A stretch of 64,000 bases of DNA from Oscarella lobularis (Eukaryota > Porifera > Homoscleromorpha > Homosclerophorida > Oscarellidae). The notes beneath the pieces were generated by a model, which was given only the letters and a program-made list of their open reading frames with translations, had not been told where the DNA came from and ran no database searches. Where the stretch lies: assembly GCF_947507565.1 (NCBI RefSeq), contig NC_089176.1:3348001-3412000 (forward strand), in the 5' to 3' direction. The position numbers were made by a program, and so were the translations under genes. The number at the start of each line of letters is the position of its first letter. Positions within the stretch are counted from its first letter, which is position 1. Positions 21,733 through 32,802 of the stretch are shown in pieces.

Positions 21733-23731
21733 ATGGAAACGATAAATCTAGCAAAAGAAGGTTTGGCAGCAGAAAACAACTCTAAACAGAAGCTGTACAA
21801 AAGGTTTATTTGGGATGAAATACTCGGTGCTACTACTTTAGTGAGCGCCTTGCTCGTTGTCGTCCTTACGTTGGGAGAAGCACTTTCTGACAACAGGGGC
21901 TTGGCGTGCAACGTTCCCACTACAATGAACAGAGATCAAGCTAGGTATGTTACACTGTGGTGCACCAGAAAAGTTCAAACAGTCGATAGCATGTCCCTAA
22001 TCATATTAGCACAAAGCCTTTTTGTCTACTCGCCACACCTACTTTGGGAAGCAGTGGCGGCCCCGACTTTGGAGCAGTTTTTTGTGCTCACGTCACTTCT
22101 CTCGCGACTTCGCGAGGAAAGCAGCGGTCAGTACAGCAACGAAACTGTGCAAATAGTAAGAAAGCTGCAAAAGTGTTACGAAAAGGAGAAGACCTTGTTT
22201 CAATCGATTCACAAGACTTACCTGGTTAAGCTTGGAAGCCAGCTGCTATTTTCTTTAGCGTTTTTCATTGGAATGGTAATTGTATTTTACGTCAATTCGT
22301 GGCAGTTTTCTCCTGACTTCATATGCCATGGAGTAGGCAATGATTCTGCTCGAGCGCATTACGTCGGAAACCAAGATAAAAATCAGTCATTGGTTGCCGG
22401 ATTTGCCCCAATTGATATTCCTTGCACTCACACGATAGCTCTTCTTGCATATCCTGTATGGATTTGCAATGTCCTAATTCTGATAGTGACTGTAATAGCT
22501 AGTATTGTAGGTTTAGTATACGTAATACAGAAACCTTGGGATGAACTGGAATTCAAGAACCATGCAGAATTTCGCTATTTCTTCTCATTAAATGTAGGAT
22601 CTGAAGAAATCTACGCAAAAAACAAAAAACGGAAGAACACGAAAAAAGTTAAAATTACTACTGACCTTGATTTTCTTGTTGTATTGCTCTACAACAAAGA
22701 CGAAGGACTGGGGGAGACTTTCTTCGACGTCCAAATAGACATCGAGACAGATAGACTCTGGGCATCAGACTATGAGCGCTATTCCAGTATTATATCGCAA
22801 TTAGTGGATAGTCCCAATAGGGAAAAATCTATAAGGGACAATTTGGAGAAATCAAATTCACATCTAGGAAGACTGATTGCTACTAAGTGCAAATCTCTAC
22901 GCGACAAGAGAGAAGGCCAACAACAAAATCATTATACCAAAGACACTGACCTTGGATTTCCGTTTGATACAGCACTTCACCTATACTGTGGTTCTAAAGG
23001 ATGTTCGATGAGTCTTCTTTATGTCTGCCAGAAAGTAAGACATGAATAACTCGTACTACCGAAATTCAATTGCAATTGTAGGTTGTGGCATTTGACTTCA
23101 ATTTCTTTTTCCATTCTCAAAAGATGAGATCGAGAAAGGAAAAGCGGTCGAAGGATTCCGTGGAAGTCAGTGTAGAAAAATACACTGATCATTTTAAATA
23201 CATTAAAGCGCCGGTCAATATTTTAAGCAAAGCTGGAGACGGATCAGTCCAGGTCTCCAAAAGGAACTTTTTGTATTTATCTCAATGCTATTTTTGCAGC
23301 TTTATGAGCAAATGCGAGTTGAGGAAGAGCCAACAGACGAGACAAAGCCACCCAAATATTATAGCTACAATCTCATTCTGGTTACCTGCTTAGAACCCCA
23401 CTTTCAAGCCGGCACAGGTATAGAGCCAATCAGGAAAACACTTCACTGAACCGTGTTTTCAGCTCTCCTGCTGCTGGAAAACGTATTTCGTAATTGTACA
23501 GCAGACAAATGCTTGATCATGATCTTGTATTGGGAGGAGAGCAACGTTGTTGAGGCCTTCACTAGCATTTTCGTCTAGTGAGAACAGAGCGACGCGTGCA
23601 AAATAGCTGATCATTGAATTTTTAGCTGCTCAAATGAAGAAACATTGGATATTGATGATGATGCTAAGATTAAGGCCAAGGCAGCTTTTTTTGATATACA
23701 GCGGTATAACGACTCATCAGACCTTGTTTAG
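21733..23731 (+). CDS. Innexin/pannexin-like four-helix channel protein, paralog 3
   Basis: Five exons (21733-23034, 23082-23252, 23300-23417, 23463-23577, 23626-23731) give 603 residues. I used the Met at 21733, which aligns with the other copies, rather than the upstream in-frame Met at 21685. Loop 1 is CNVPTTMNRDQARYVTLWC (two Cys, 18 apart); TM2 is followed by SPHLLWEAVAAPTLEQFF; loop 2 contains FICHGVGND and IPCTHT. TM3 and TM4 are clear. The cytoplasmic region keeps TDLDFLVVLLYNKDEGLGETFFD, FCGSKGC-like YCGSKGC, KYIKAPVNI and VTCLEPHF. The last exon differs from both relatives and is acidic then Phe-rich. Convergent with afadin, 151 bp away. Confidence 0.63.
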
Positions 23732-23882
23732 CGAATGCTTCACCTTGATCGCTTACTTTGAATAATGCGGTCTTATATAGCTCACCACAAACCTTGTGCT
23801 TCTAAGCTGAAAAAACTACAGGCACCTATAACTCGGATAGTAGTCTAGAAAAAGGAAAATGAAATAAAAATGACGAAGCCGT

Positions 23883-26800
23883 TTAGCACTCTGATGTCGC
23901 AAGACTGTGTAGAACGCGTCTTTTTCGGGACAAAAGCAGGGTTACCTCGTTGGGCGCTTCTTTTATGTACTTCATTGCTCTGAATCGCTCGTATTGATTC
24001 AGTTACTCAACGTAATTTTGTACTTACAGCTTTCGATTAGCCTCTGACAGTGACCGACCTTCGACAGCGAGGAGTTGATCACCAATAGCAATTTTCCCAG
24101 ACTACAATCAAAAGCAGGTAAGGACATGGAAAAAATCGTGAGCGAAAACTGACTTGAGAACCGGGTTTAAAACCACTGACGCGAATTTCCGGTTGAGATA
24201 ACGCTGCAGGCTAAAGGTATGGACTGTACTGTACTGCAGTTGGAAAATCATTTGACTTTCGTCTTACGGCAAAATCGCTTAGGATGAGACCCAGTTGATC
24301 ATCACTACTCTTCTTGAGTTTGACGACATAGATGTTGTCGTTATCGGCGATTCGTGACGTTCTGTTGTTTTCGTCAAGGCGATTCTGTTCGCGATCGTTC
24401 TTCGTTTCTCCTTCTTCTTCGACGATCGAAAGCCTCTTTTCTTCGTCGCTGAATGCCAATGGACTCTTCTTCTTCTTCTGTCTCTTTCTCTTTTCTTTCG
24501 ATACGGTTTTCTTTTCTTTCAACCTCTTCTTCAGTACTTCCATGTCGAGATCGTAATCGCTAGAGGAAGGCGGCGACGCGAGCGGCGATACCAATTCGCC
24601 GTCGCTGTCGTCTCCTAGCAACATTGCCGCTTTGGCCATCAAAGCGTCAACGTCCGAGTCTCGCTCGTCAGTCAGATCGCTCCGTGACGTAGCTTCTTCT
24701 TCGGTTTCTTCGTCTTCACTCTTTTCTTCTTCGTCCTCTTCCTCTTCTTCGTTACCACTGCTTTCTTCGTTTGACTCGGAGTCGTCGTCGTGGGCAGGTG
24801 TGCTATCTCTACTACCATTAGCTATAATTGTAGATACTGCTCTCGTCTTCATCGTCGTCGCACTTTCCTCTTCCATTCGTCCGTCGCCTTTTCGCACGTC
24901 GAACGATTCGTCGGGTTCTTCGCTCTCTGAACCGTCGCCGGACTCCCGCTGACCGCTCAACACGGACGCAGGCACGTGATCGTCGTCGTCGTCGTCGTCG
25001 TCGCTTCCGCCGCTCGCGCCCTCATCATCGTGAAGCACGACTTCGACATCGTCATCGCTGCTCCCGTTGCTGACTTCATCTGATCCGTTTCGTTCGACAA
25101 CGGACTGCGTGAAAACGAACTGCATTGCCATTTCTCCTTCCTCTTCCTCTTCCTCCTCCTCCTCCTCGACAACGCTCGCCAGGGGCGTTCGTTGAAACGA
25201 CGGCGATGTCATTCTCTCCTGCTCAAAAACAAGATCTAATTCCTTTACGTCTTCTGTCGTCTCTTCTTCTCGGACGGAGTCTTCCGTCGAAAACTCGCGT
25301 GCCGGCCGAACGACGACCTCTTCGACTCTCGACGCCCTGGGGACATCCGACGCGGATTCGTTGCCACTGTTCGACGACGACTCTTCGTCTCTTTCAATTT
25401 GAACTTTCTCCGGAGTTTTTACGCCCAAGCCGGCAGATATTACGACGCTGTCGTCGACAACGCTAACGTCTGCCGCGTCAATAGTCGACTCGTCAAGAGG
25501 CGATTCGTCTAAAGACAACACCCCCCTAGTCTACATGGTCAGTTCCTTTCTAACAAATATCTAACTTTCTTCTCGGTGCAACAATGCCGTCGCTTCGTCT
25601 ACAAATGCGTCGAATCCGACGCCAATCGGTTCGTATTGCAGATCGAGTTGAAAATTGGCTGTGGGAAGATACAGTGGCGGATGCGAGTCGTATCCTTCGA
25701 GGAGAAAATCTACGAGAAAAAATAAACCGCGACGCCAAAAGAATCATAGTAGGCTTCATACGTTGATTTTCTGCATCGACGCGATCTTCTTCGGTTGGAT
25801 TCCAGCGTCGGGGTCGGACTTCTTCTCCTGAATTCAGATGATAGGCGGCGAGAATTCGATGCACCTGAACGGCGTGCAAAGAAGGAAACTCGGCACGCAC
25901 AGCCGACCATTTCATCTAAAAGCAAAACCTCCAATTTAGCCAATAAATGAATAGGTTCTGTATACCTGCAGAAGTGTCTCCTTGGGAATTGCGAGAAGAT
26001 CGGCTATGCAAAAGAGTTTGCTCGCGTACTGTAGCAATTCTCTTCTAAGTCCGTTTTTATTCGCCCACGCGTCGAATAAGTCGAGATTGCATCGGATCTG
26101 GATGCCCTTTGCCCAGCAGTAGAACTTCGTTCCGGTGTCGTGATCCATGAGCGTGTTCACAAGCGAGGCATTGACGAAAAAGAAAAGATTAGAGAAAACC
26201 TAATGGATATTTAATTGATAGTGACGGATGATTTTAAAACTGTACCTGCGATACGATTGTTTGGTGAAGAGAAGAAGCGTTCATCAGCTCTTGGACTGCC
26301 TGCATAAAATGCAAAACGCCGTCTATCTCTTTACCCGTCGACGTCAGTGAGCCAGACTCGAAGGGATTGTCTTCTAGAAGCGACGGTAAAACAGTGTACA
26401 AAACCTAAAACAAGGCGAGTCAATAACTAAATAAATAAAAGAATTTCCTTAGTTACTTTTGTGAGAGGATACATGATTTGTTGAAAAGAATAGAAAATGA
26501 TTTCCTCCAAAACGGCAACACTATCCTGGACGTCTTTGCCAAGCACTTGAGTCAACGTCGGATTCGCTCCCGACGGCACTTTCAATCGTCTTCTTTCGGC
26601 AAGATACGACGGCAGTTCGACGTTGAGATAGTGAAAGAGTTCGACTGCATTCGACATCCAGAAGACGACCGGCTGAAGCTGGGGCAAGAGATCGTTCACT
26701 GGCGAGTCAATCGACGCATTCTTCTCGGACAAACTGCGCGTCTTTTCCTACGAAAATAAACCGCCAATGCCTATAGACTTGCGTCCCGTTCTCTCGTTTT

Positions 26801-27115
26801 TCTTACCCATAAGACTTCTTGAAGAATTTCCCCGATTTTCGTCGTTAACTCGACGGCCGCCTTTTCACCTCGTTTCACGCTCGCATACTCGACCATCATG
26901 GCCAAAACGTAGGCGGGCGCCAGCCGACAGGCCAACGCCGCCGTCGCGTCGCCGCCAAGCAGAACGCGCTCCAAGAGAACGTCTTCGTCCTGAGCACCGT
27001 ACGGAAAAGACATACGCCGATCCAACTTACGCGGTCGCGGCGGTTGCTCTTCTTGCGCCGTCGCCGCCATCGCCGTCACCACGTTATTCGATCGACTGCG
27101 ACGTCGAAATGGGTT

Positions 27116-27146
<31 letters not shown>

Positions 27147-29196
27147 TTGACGACGAAGTCTTCGGCGCGTCTCTCGAGCTGCGAAAGAGGCGCTTGTTCC
27201 CAATGCAACTCTCCCATGATCTCCGCCGCCTGATTGGGATCCTTGAACAGAAAGAGATAGCGCGAACCGATAGCAATCAAATCGCCCGGTAGAATCTGAT
27301 TGGGTCGATCGATTTTCGCGCCGTTCAGCGCCACGTCGGCGTTGGGCATCGGCTCGATCCACGTCGTCGGCGACTCGCCGTCGCCGTCGCGGGCGTCGTC
27401 GCGACGACGACGCTGATGAAAGACGCAGTGAACGGGCATGACGTCGTCGCCGCCGGGCAGAACGATGTCGAGCCGACTCTCGTCGACGGCACCGCCGCCC
27501 TCGCGACCGACGACCGTCGAGTCGTCAACGAGACGATAGAGCACAAACTCAGACGGCGAATTGCAGCCGCGTAGATTAATCAAGAACGGCAGAGACGACG
27601 GAATACGATAACAACCCGATCCGGTCAAGCGACGTCCTTCGTCATTATCGTCATCGTCGTCGTCGTCGTCGTCGTCGCTCTTGGATACCGTCGCGGAGCG
27701 GATAGCGACGACTTCTTCCTGTTCTTTCGCTTCGCGCTGTTGCACATCATACGGCGAATGACGACCGAACGGCGGACGCTGTCGCAATTCGAATCGACGT
27801 TGGTACGTCGCGTCGGGTTTCCATAGCAATTGCAAGACGAGCGGAAATTCGTCAGCGTTGAGCACGCGCGAGTGTTCGGTGATCCACGTCTTCCACGTCG
27901 TCGATTTGCTCGCGTCGCCTTTCCACGTGCCGATCACGTCACAGAGTAGGTATTCGCTCGGATTGCGTCCCGAGACGTGATAGCGTTCTAATGCGGATTG
28001 TATGACGTCGATTGTCGTTGACGTCTTCGTCGCCAGTATGCCCTTGTACTGCGAGTGACTTTCGGGTGAAATGCCAACGCCGAACACTTGAATAATTCCG
28101 TGCTGGTTCGTCGGCGGTGTCATGTGACCGGAAGCATAACTTTCCGCCGTGCGCGGATCGTACATGCTCTTTGCGCGCGTCGTCCAGACGCCGCCGCCGC
28201 CCCCATTTCCTCTGTTTCCCACGCGTAAAAAACTTCTTCGCTTCGGTGATGACGTCACTGTGGGTGTCGATCCGGAGACCAACATCGACGTCGCTTTCGA
28301 TTTTCGTTCGCTGCGCGACATCGCCGCCGCCGCCGCGGCGGCGACGGGACTCGACGATCCGAGACGATCGCTGGCCGTCGTCGCCGATCCGATCGACGAA
28401 ATGCTTTCGTCGCTCGTCGTCGTCGAGCGGCGTCGTAAAAAGAAGTGCGGCGATCCGCGCATTGTCGGCGATTTGAGGGCGACTTCGAGCGGATGATCGT
28501 CCATGCGAAGCACGTGCTCGCCTAAGAAAAACACGCAAGCCAATCAGTGCGCTGGAAACGAGGCGCGCGCGCGCGCGCTCGTGGCGACGAGAACATAGCA
28601 GGGAGAACCAAAATAGCAACAAAGCAAAGAAAAATGTTGCTCTACGTGCAATCCTCTTTCCTATTCCATTCCACTCACCTCCTTCAGACATCACAGACAA
28701 CTCGAGCTGTTCGTCGGCTCCGCCTGTCGACAGCGCGCTGCCGGGCCGAAATTTTTGCTTGAGACGCGGTAGAAGATCGAACGTCGTCGTCTCGCTGTCG
28801 AGTCGAACCGCTTTCGTTATCATTCGACCGCCGCCGGCGCCTTCATCGCTGTAGGAGAAGCGCAGGGCGCCCGAGTAGCCGTCCGCGTCCTAGGGCGTTG
28901 TAAAAGAGGGGAGGGGCACATATGGGCACTTTAGAGCCGACGACCCGCCCACCTACGAGGCGAAGTCGTACGAACGACAGCCCACTTACGTCACTCAAGT
29001 CCAATCGGAACAAATCTAGCTGATGGCGTTTGTTGTAGTCGTGTATGCGTGCAATCAACTCTTCGCGGTCGTTTGGGACGTCGAACGACTGAGATTGCAG
29101 CGGCGACTTCGCAGTGTCGTTCGTCGCGCCGTTCGAGTGCAAGTCGTCGCCGAAGCTGCGTCGACGACGCTGCTTCTGCTTCGTCTGCTTGCTCAT
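23883..29196 (-). CDS. AFDN: Afadin-like adherens-junction scaffold (RA-RA-FHA-DIL-PDZ), short form
   Basis: A multi-exon gene starting at 29196. In order: RA1 (HQLDLFRLDL, then DADGYSGALRFSY and KQKFRPGSAL), a basic linker, RA2 (GIIQVFGVGISPESHSQYKG ... EYLLCDVIGTW), an FHA domain (FVLYRLVDDSTVVGREGG, PVHCVFHQ, ALNGAKIDRPNQILPGDLI), a DIL domain (FWMSNAVELFHYLNVELPSY ... HDTGTKFYCWAKGIQIRCNL), a very acidic Ser-rich linker, and a C-terminal PDZ (IYVVKLKKSSDDQLGLIL ... IAIGDQLLAVEGRSL ... APNEVTLLL). This is exactly the afadin order. The protein links nectins and small GTPases (RA domains) to actin. The frame ends 11 residues after the last PDZ strand, so the long actin-binding C-terminus of bilaterian afadin is missing here. 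Asp/Glu runs and low-complexity tracts make some linker boundaries uncertain. Confidence 0.88.
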
Positions 29197-29407
29197 CTGT
29201 GTGCGAGCGATTTATATCAATTCGTCGGTGAGAAGAGTGGTTAGTGAGGTGCAAAGATATTCCATTCACCTACACACTCCTCTCCACCCCTCTCTCGCCC
29301 TGCTAATGCAAAGCTCCAACAACAACAGAAAATAAAAGGTGCAAATACTTTTTGTATCGTGACGTCAGGCTTCAAACAATGACAAATTACGACGTCAATC
29401 GCGCTTA

Positions 29408-30814
29408 CTATTTTTGACGACGACCACCGAGAATGGAAAAAACAAAACTCGCTATTTTCTCGTACACGACGAACATGAGTGCCGTCGTGAGAACCGTCTG
29501 AAGTAGTTTCACCTGTATGCCCTTGTACAGGCCTTGAACGCCTTGACTCCTAAAGCCAAAAGTAAGTCCTCTTGCAAAAAGAAGACTCTACAAAGCTGCG
29601 CCTTACCTGACAATGTGCCTGAGACAAGCAAGAGTTTCCGCCAATACGTTCCATCGTTGTGGTCGTCGAGATGGACCCGATCTCAATCCCTAAGAAAATT
29701 CTCTATCGAAATAAAGACCTCGCGTTCTCGTTTGCTCACTCTCAGTCGAGCTTGTGCAATCTGGAGGGGATAGGTAATGAGTGTCGCGATCACTTTGGCT
29801 ATTGCGCTCATTAGAAAAACCCTAATAGATGTCAACTAAAACATGGGTTATCTAATTAATGAATAGACGATATTTCGGTTTCTTGCTAACGTTAGCCTTG
29901 TCGGCCCGTCGTTTCAAAAGCTCATATACGGTAAATTGAATAGCGGGATTGCAGACGAGAACGAGCGAAGCGACAGTACCATTCCACAGTGTAGCAACAC
30001 CCTCTTCCTGAATCATCTTAGTCAAGGCATCTATTGACCACAAAGACGACCGACGTTACAAAGAACCTGCACTAAGTAGACTCGCTCTCACCAACAATCC
30101 CACTATACGTCGTATTCGCCTGCATAGCCGATGTCGTCCTCAGACGCGCTCCCTGTAATTTCATTCGCATGTTCGCAACCCAGAGCGGATTGGTAATGCA
30201 AACGTTCATAACGCCTAAGAAAGAAAAACGGGTTGATATCGCGCTATTGCGTCGCTATGGAAACGTTTGTACCTGCAAGAGAACCGACCATCAGATCTTT
30301 CCACGGCGTCATCGTATAGCCGCGACGCTGGAGCGCTCGCTTGAGCCCGTTGAAAGCGTAGAAATAGACAAAGTTGGAGCAGCTGACGCTCGTCAGAACG
30401 GGACCGAGGCCTCGATACAGGCTTTGCCTGCGAAACGGCACGCCCACGCAAAGAGCAGTCATTTTTTTTTCGGCGAAGACGAAACGACGAGTCTCTCCTT
30501 ACCAACCTTCTTCTCGTACGATGTCGCGCATCGCGGCGAGGGGGCTCGTCGCTCGTCGATCGTCGTCGACTGCGTGGAGGAGAAATGAAATGAGATTTCG
30601 TCGCGCGCTCGTCGTTCGCGTTTTTTTGCACCTTGAAGTCTCGTTCGAGCCGTGTCGAGTGGAAAGAAAACGGTCATGGCGGTGACGCTGCCCTGAAAGA
30701 GTTCTTCGATAGCGAACGGGAGGCGTTTTGGGAGTTGGAGGGAAGGTGAGACCTCACCGCGGCTCCTGAGACGGCGTGCACAAGATTGGCGTAGGATAAA
30801 AGACTGGACGTCAT
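29408..30814 (-). CDS. SLC25A17: Peroxisomal membrane carrier SLC25A17 (PMP34)
   Basis: Starts MTSSLLSYANLVHAVSGAA and continues SVTAMTVFFPLDTARTRLQ, the first mitochondrial-carrier signature (PxDxxRxRLQ form characteristic of PMP34). Later exons give SNFVYFYAFNGLKRAL, PLWVANMRMKLQGARLR, LWNGTVASLVLVCNPAIQF and KLLQTVLTTALMFVVYEK, covering all three carrier repeats. The unusual CSNFVYFY and NPAIQF strings are SLC25A17 hallmarks. The protein exchanges CoA, FAD and NAD-type cofactors across the peroxisomal membrane. Introns are short. It ends IASFVFSILGGRRQK at 29408, 212 bp from the afadin start. Some small exons between 29520 and 29830 were not resolved exactly. Confidence 0.9.
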
Positions 30815-30938
30815 CTCCGAAGACCGTGTACGACTGCAAAGAGGCGAATAATCGTGGAGTCGAGCATGCGCCGGGGAGAAAAAATAATCAATTATACTAA
30901 AAGCTTTTGCATACAAAAGTCCCTAAGTTCTATTTTTC

Positions 30939-31976
30939 CTAAGAGAACAATTCCAAATTTTCCCTTATGTACTCCCTCGACTTGATGTCAGCCCACCGAA
31001 TCGGTTCTGGCACGCGATACCTGGAACACTTGAGCACAAGGCGAACGGCTGTGTCAAGACTGACACGATGTCCTACAGATACATAAACGGGATTCGTTGA
31101 CTCCTTACCAGTCAACACAGCCTAAAAAAGGAAGTTAGGACAATAATTGGAGCAGTTATTCCTGTACTTTGCCTAATACTGTACCAGTTGTTCCTACTAG
31201 AGGAAAACTGTCACCTTCTCCCTCGAGCGATTCAATTCGCCTTCGATGATCCTCGTTCTTTTCTATGCCTTTCGTGCAGAATAATTTCTTGGCAACTCCA
31301 ATGCAAGGCATGTCATTTTCCACACCCACGTGGCAAGCAAGCCCAGCGCCTACGCAGACGAATATAAAGGCTTTCTAGTCCTGTTCGCATCTTTCCCACC
31401 GCGACTATGAAGCAGTCCATTGCCATCAAGAAATAACATCTGTGATCAAAGGTTGCTACTGAGACAGGAGCCCCCCTTGGATGCTCTTGTTACTTGAGGC
31501 ATAAGACCTGGCTTTTCCTTCCTTAGCAAGTCTATTTCATTCTTAATAAATGGACCCTCTCGAAATGCCAGGTAGCCAGGAATGTACGGCAACGTCAGCT
31601 TTATCATGGAGCAACTACAGTGCACCAACTGGCACAGAAAGAATACTGCTACTGTAAGCAGATCGATATTAACTAACCCCCTAACAATGCTCACGTACTT
31701 CCAGATCGGGATAGGAGAGAATTACGAGGGCGGCGCAGGCGTTCACCGAATCGTCACGCACGAACGATATGTCGGCGCCGCCTATGTACTTGAGCCCTTC
31801 GAATGTGATTGGATCAAACGAAAGATCGTCTTCGACGACAATTCGTTTCTCGAGAGCGATCTGTTCCCTTCCAAAAGCCGGTGGATCCTTTTGGGGCCTC
31901 ACTTTGCAAAATATTACCTGGACCACTTCTCTTTTATCGTTTGAGGTGTAATATCGCCTTCCGCTGCTGATGCCAT
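30939..31976 (-). CDS. ENDOV: Endonuclease V (inosine-specific)
   Basis: Exon 1 (from 31976) reads [20 protein letters not shown] and splices to [14 protein letters not shown], then [20 protein letters not shown], which holds the first catalytic Asp of the RNase-H-like fold (GGxDxSF). Next come [14 protein letters not shown] (the YxPGxLxFRE motif that clamps the substrate), [13 protein letters not shown] (second catalytic Asp) and a C-terminal [16 protein letters not shown]. All hallmark motifs are present, so activity on inosine-containing RNA or deaminated DNA is expected. It is divergently arranged with DNAL4, with 119 bp between the two start codons. The last exon ends 125 bp upstream of SLC25A17. 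Intermediate splice sites between 31050 and 31450 were placed only approximately. Confidence 0.88.
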
Positions 31977-32095
31977 TGTAAAGTTCGCTAAAAACGCACA
32001 ACAAATCAATTTTAGCGTGCGTTAAGTCTTTAGCGTTGCTTCTCGTTAGCAACCGCCGATAAACGCTGCGTTTTTTCGCTCGTAGACGAAGCGAA
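31977..32095. promoter_or_regulatory. Divergent ENDOV/DNAL4 promoter with a possible RFX X-box
   Basis: 119 bp separates the two start codons. At 32040-32053 the sequence TTCTCGTTAGCAAC matches the RFX X-box consensus at about 11 of 14 positions with an intact GCAAC half-site. RFX factors control ciliary genes, and DNAL4 is one. The motif call is by eye. Confidence 0.4.
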
Positions 32096-32555
32096 ATGGC
32101 CGAAACGCTTGCTGGAAGCGAAGCGACCGAAGCTGCATCCGGAGACAAGCCACAGGAGCGCGACTTTCGGCGTCTCTTCAATTATCCGCTTCTGCAGGTA
32201 AACGAGACCGATTCCTATCGCCGTAACATAAACGCTTTGCCTAATTAGAGCTCAGACATGACCGAAGAAATGCGAGTCGAAACGATGGAGCTGTGCGTGA
32301 CGGCCGTAGAGAAGTTTCCGTCCAACAACGAAGTGAGCTCGGAGCATCACGTGATACACGCATCTAGCTCTGTCCTCTTTCCCCTGTGAGAAGGCGGCGT
32401 CGAAAATGATCAAAGAGACGATGGATAAAAAGTACGGGCCCGCTTGGCACGCGGTGATTGGCGAAGGATTCGGCTTCGAAATGTCCTATGACCTCAAATC
32501 GCTCCTCTACATGTTTTTCGGTACACAAGCAATCCTAGTGTGGAAATGCTATTAG
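32096..32555 (+). CDS. DNAL4: Axonemal dynein light chain 4
   Basis: Three exons (32096-32197, 32249-32332, 32394-32555) give 115 residues, close to the usual DNAL4 length of about 105. Conserved strings are CVTAVEKFPSNNE, IKETMDKKYGPAWHAVIGEG and FGFEMSYDLKSLLYMFFG, ending LVWKCY. It belongs to the LC8-type dynein light chain family and is a component of outer-arm/axonemal dynein, so it implies motile cilia or flagella. The third-exon acceptor is GAGAAG just before GCGGCG; one codon of slip (GAG acceptor) is possible. The last exon reads straight through a GTACAC that could be mistaken for a donor. Confidence 0.92.
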
Positions 32556-32802
32556 AGAGATAGTAGTACAGTAGCAGTGCTTATTGGTAGACGTGTGCAG
32601 TGTTCTGTGTACTTATGCCCGCTCTCCTTTTGCGTGGCAAGGACTCCAGGTAAATAAATTAGGCACCAATGCTATTCGTAAGATATCATTGTCATGGCGG
32701 ACACAAACTTCTAACCAGTATAAAAATCAAAGGGGGCATATAATTCTAAGATGGGACTAACTGTACAATGTACACCTAACTACACTGTATAACGCTGTAG
32801 TG

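Noticed and set aside
24332-25172. Ser-rich frames opposite the acidic afadin linker, and apparent trinucleotide repeats (TCG/TCC)n
   Set aside because: They are the reverse of Asp/Glu codon runs in afadin; not separate genes or satellite DNA.
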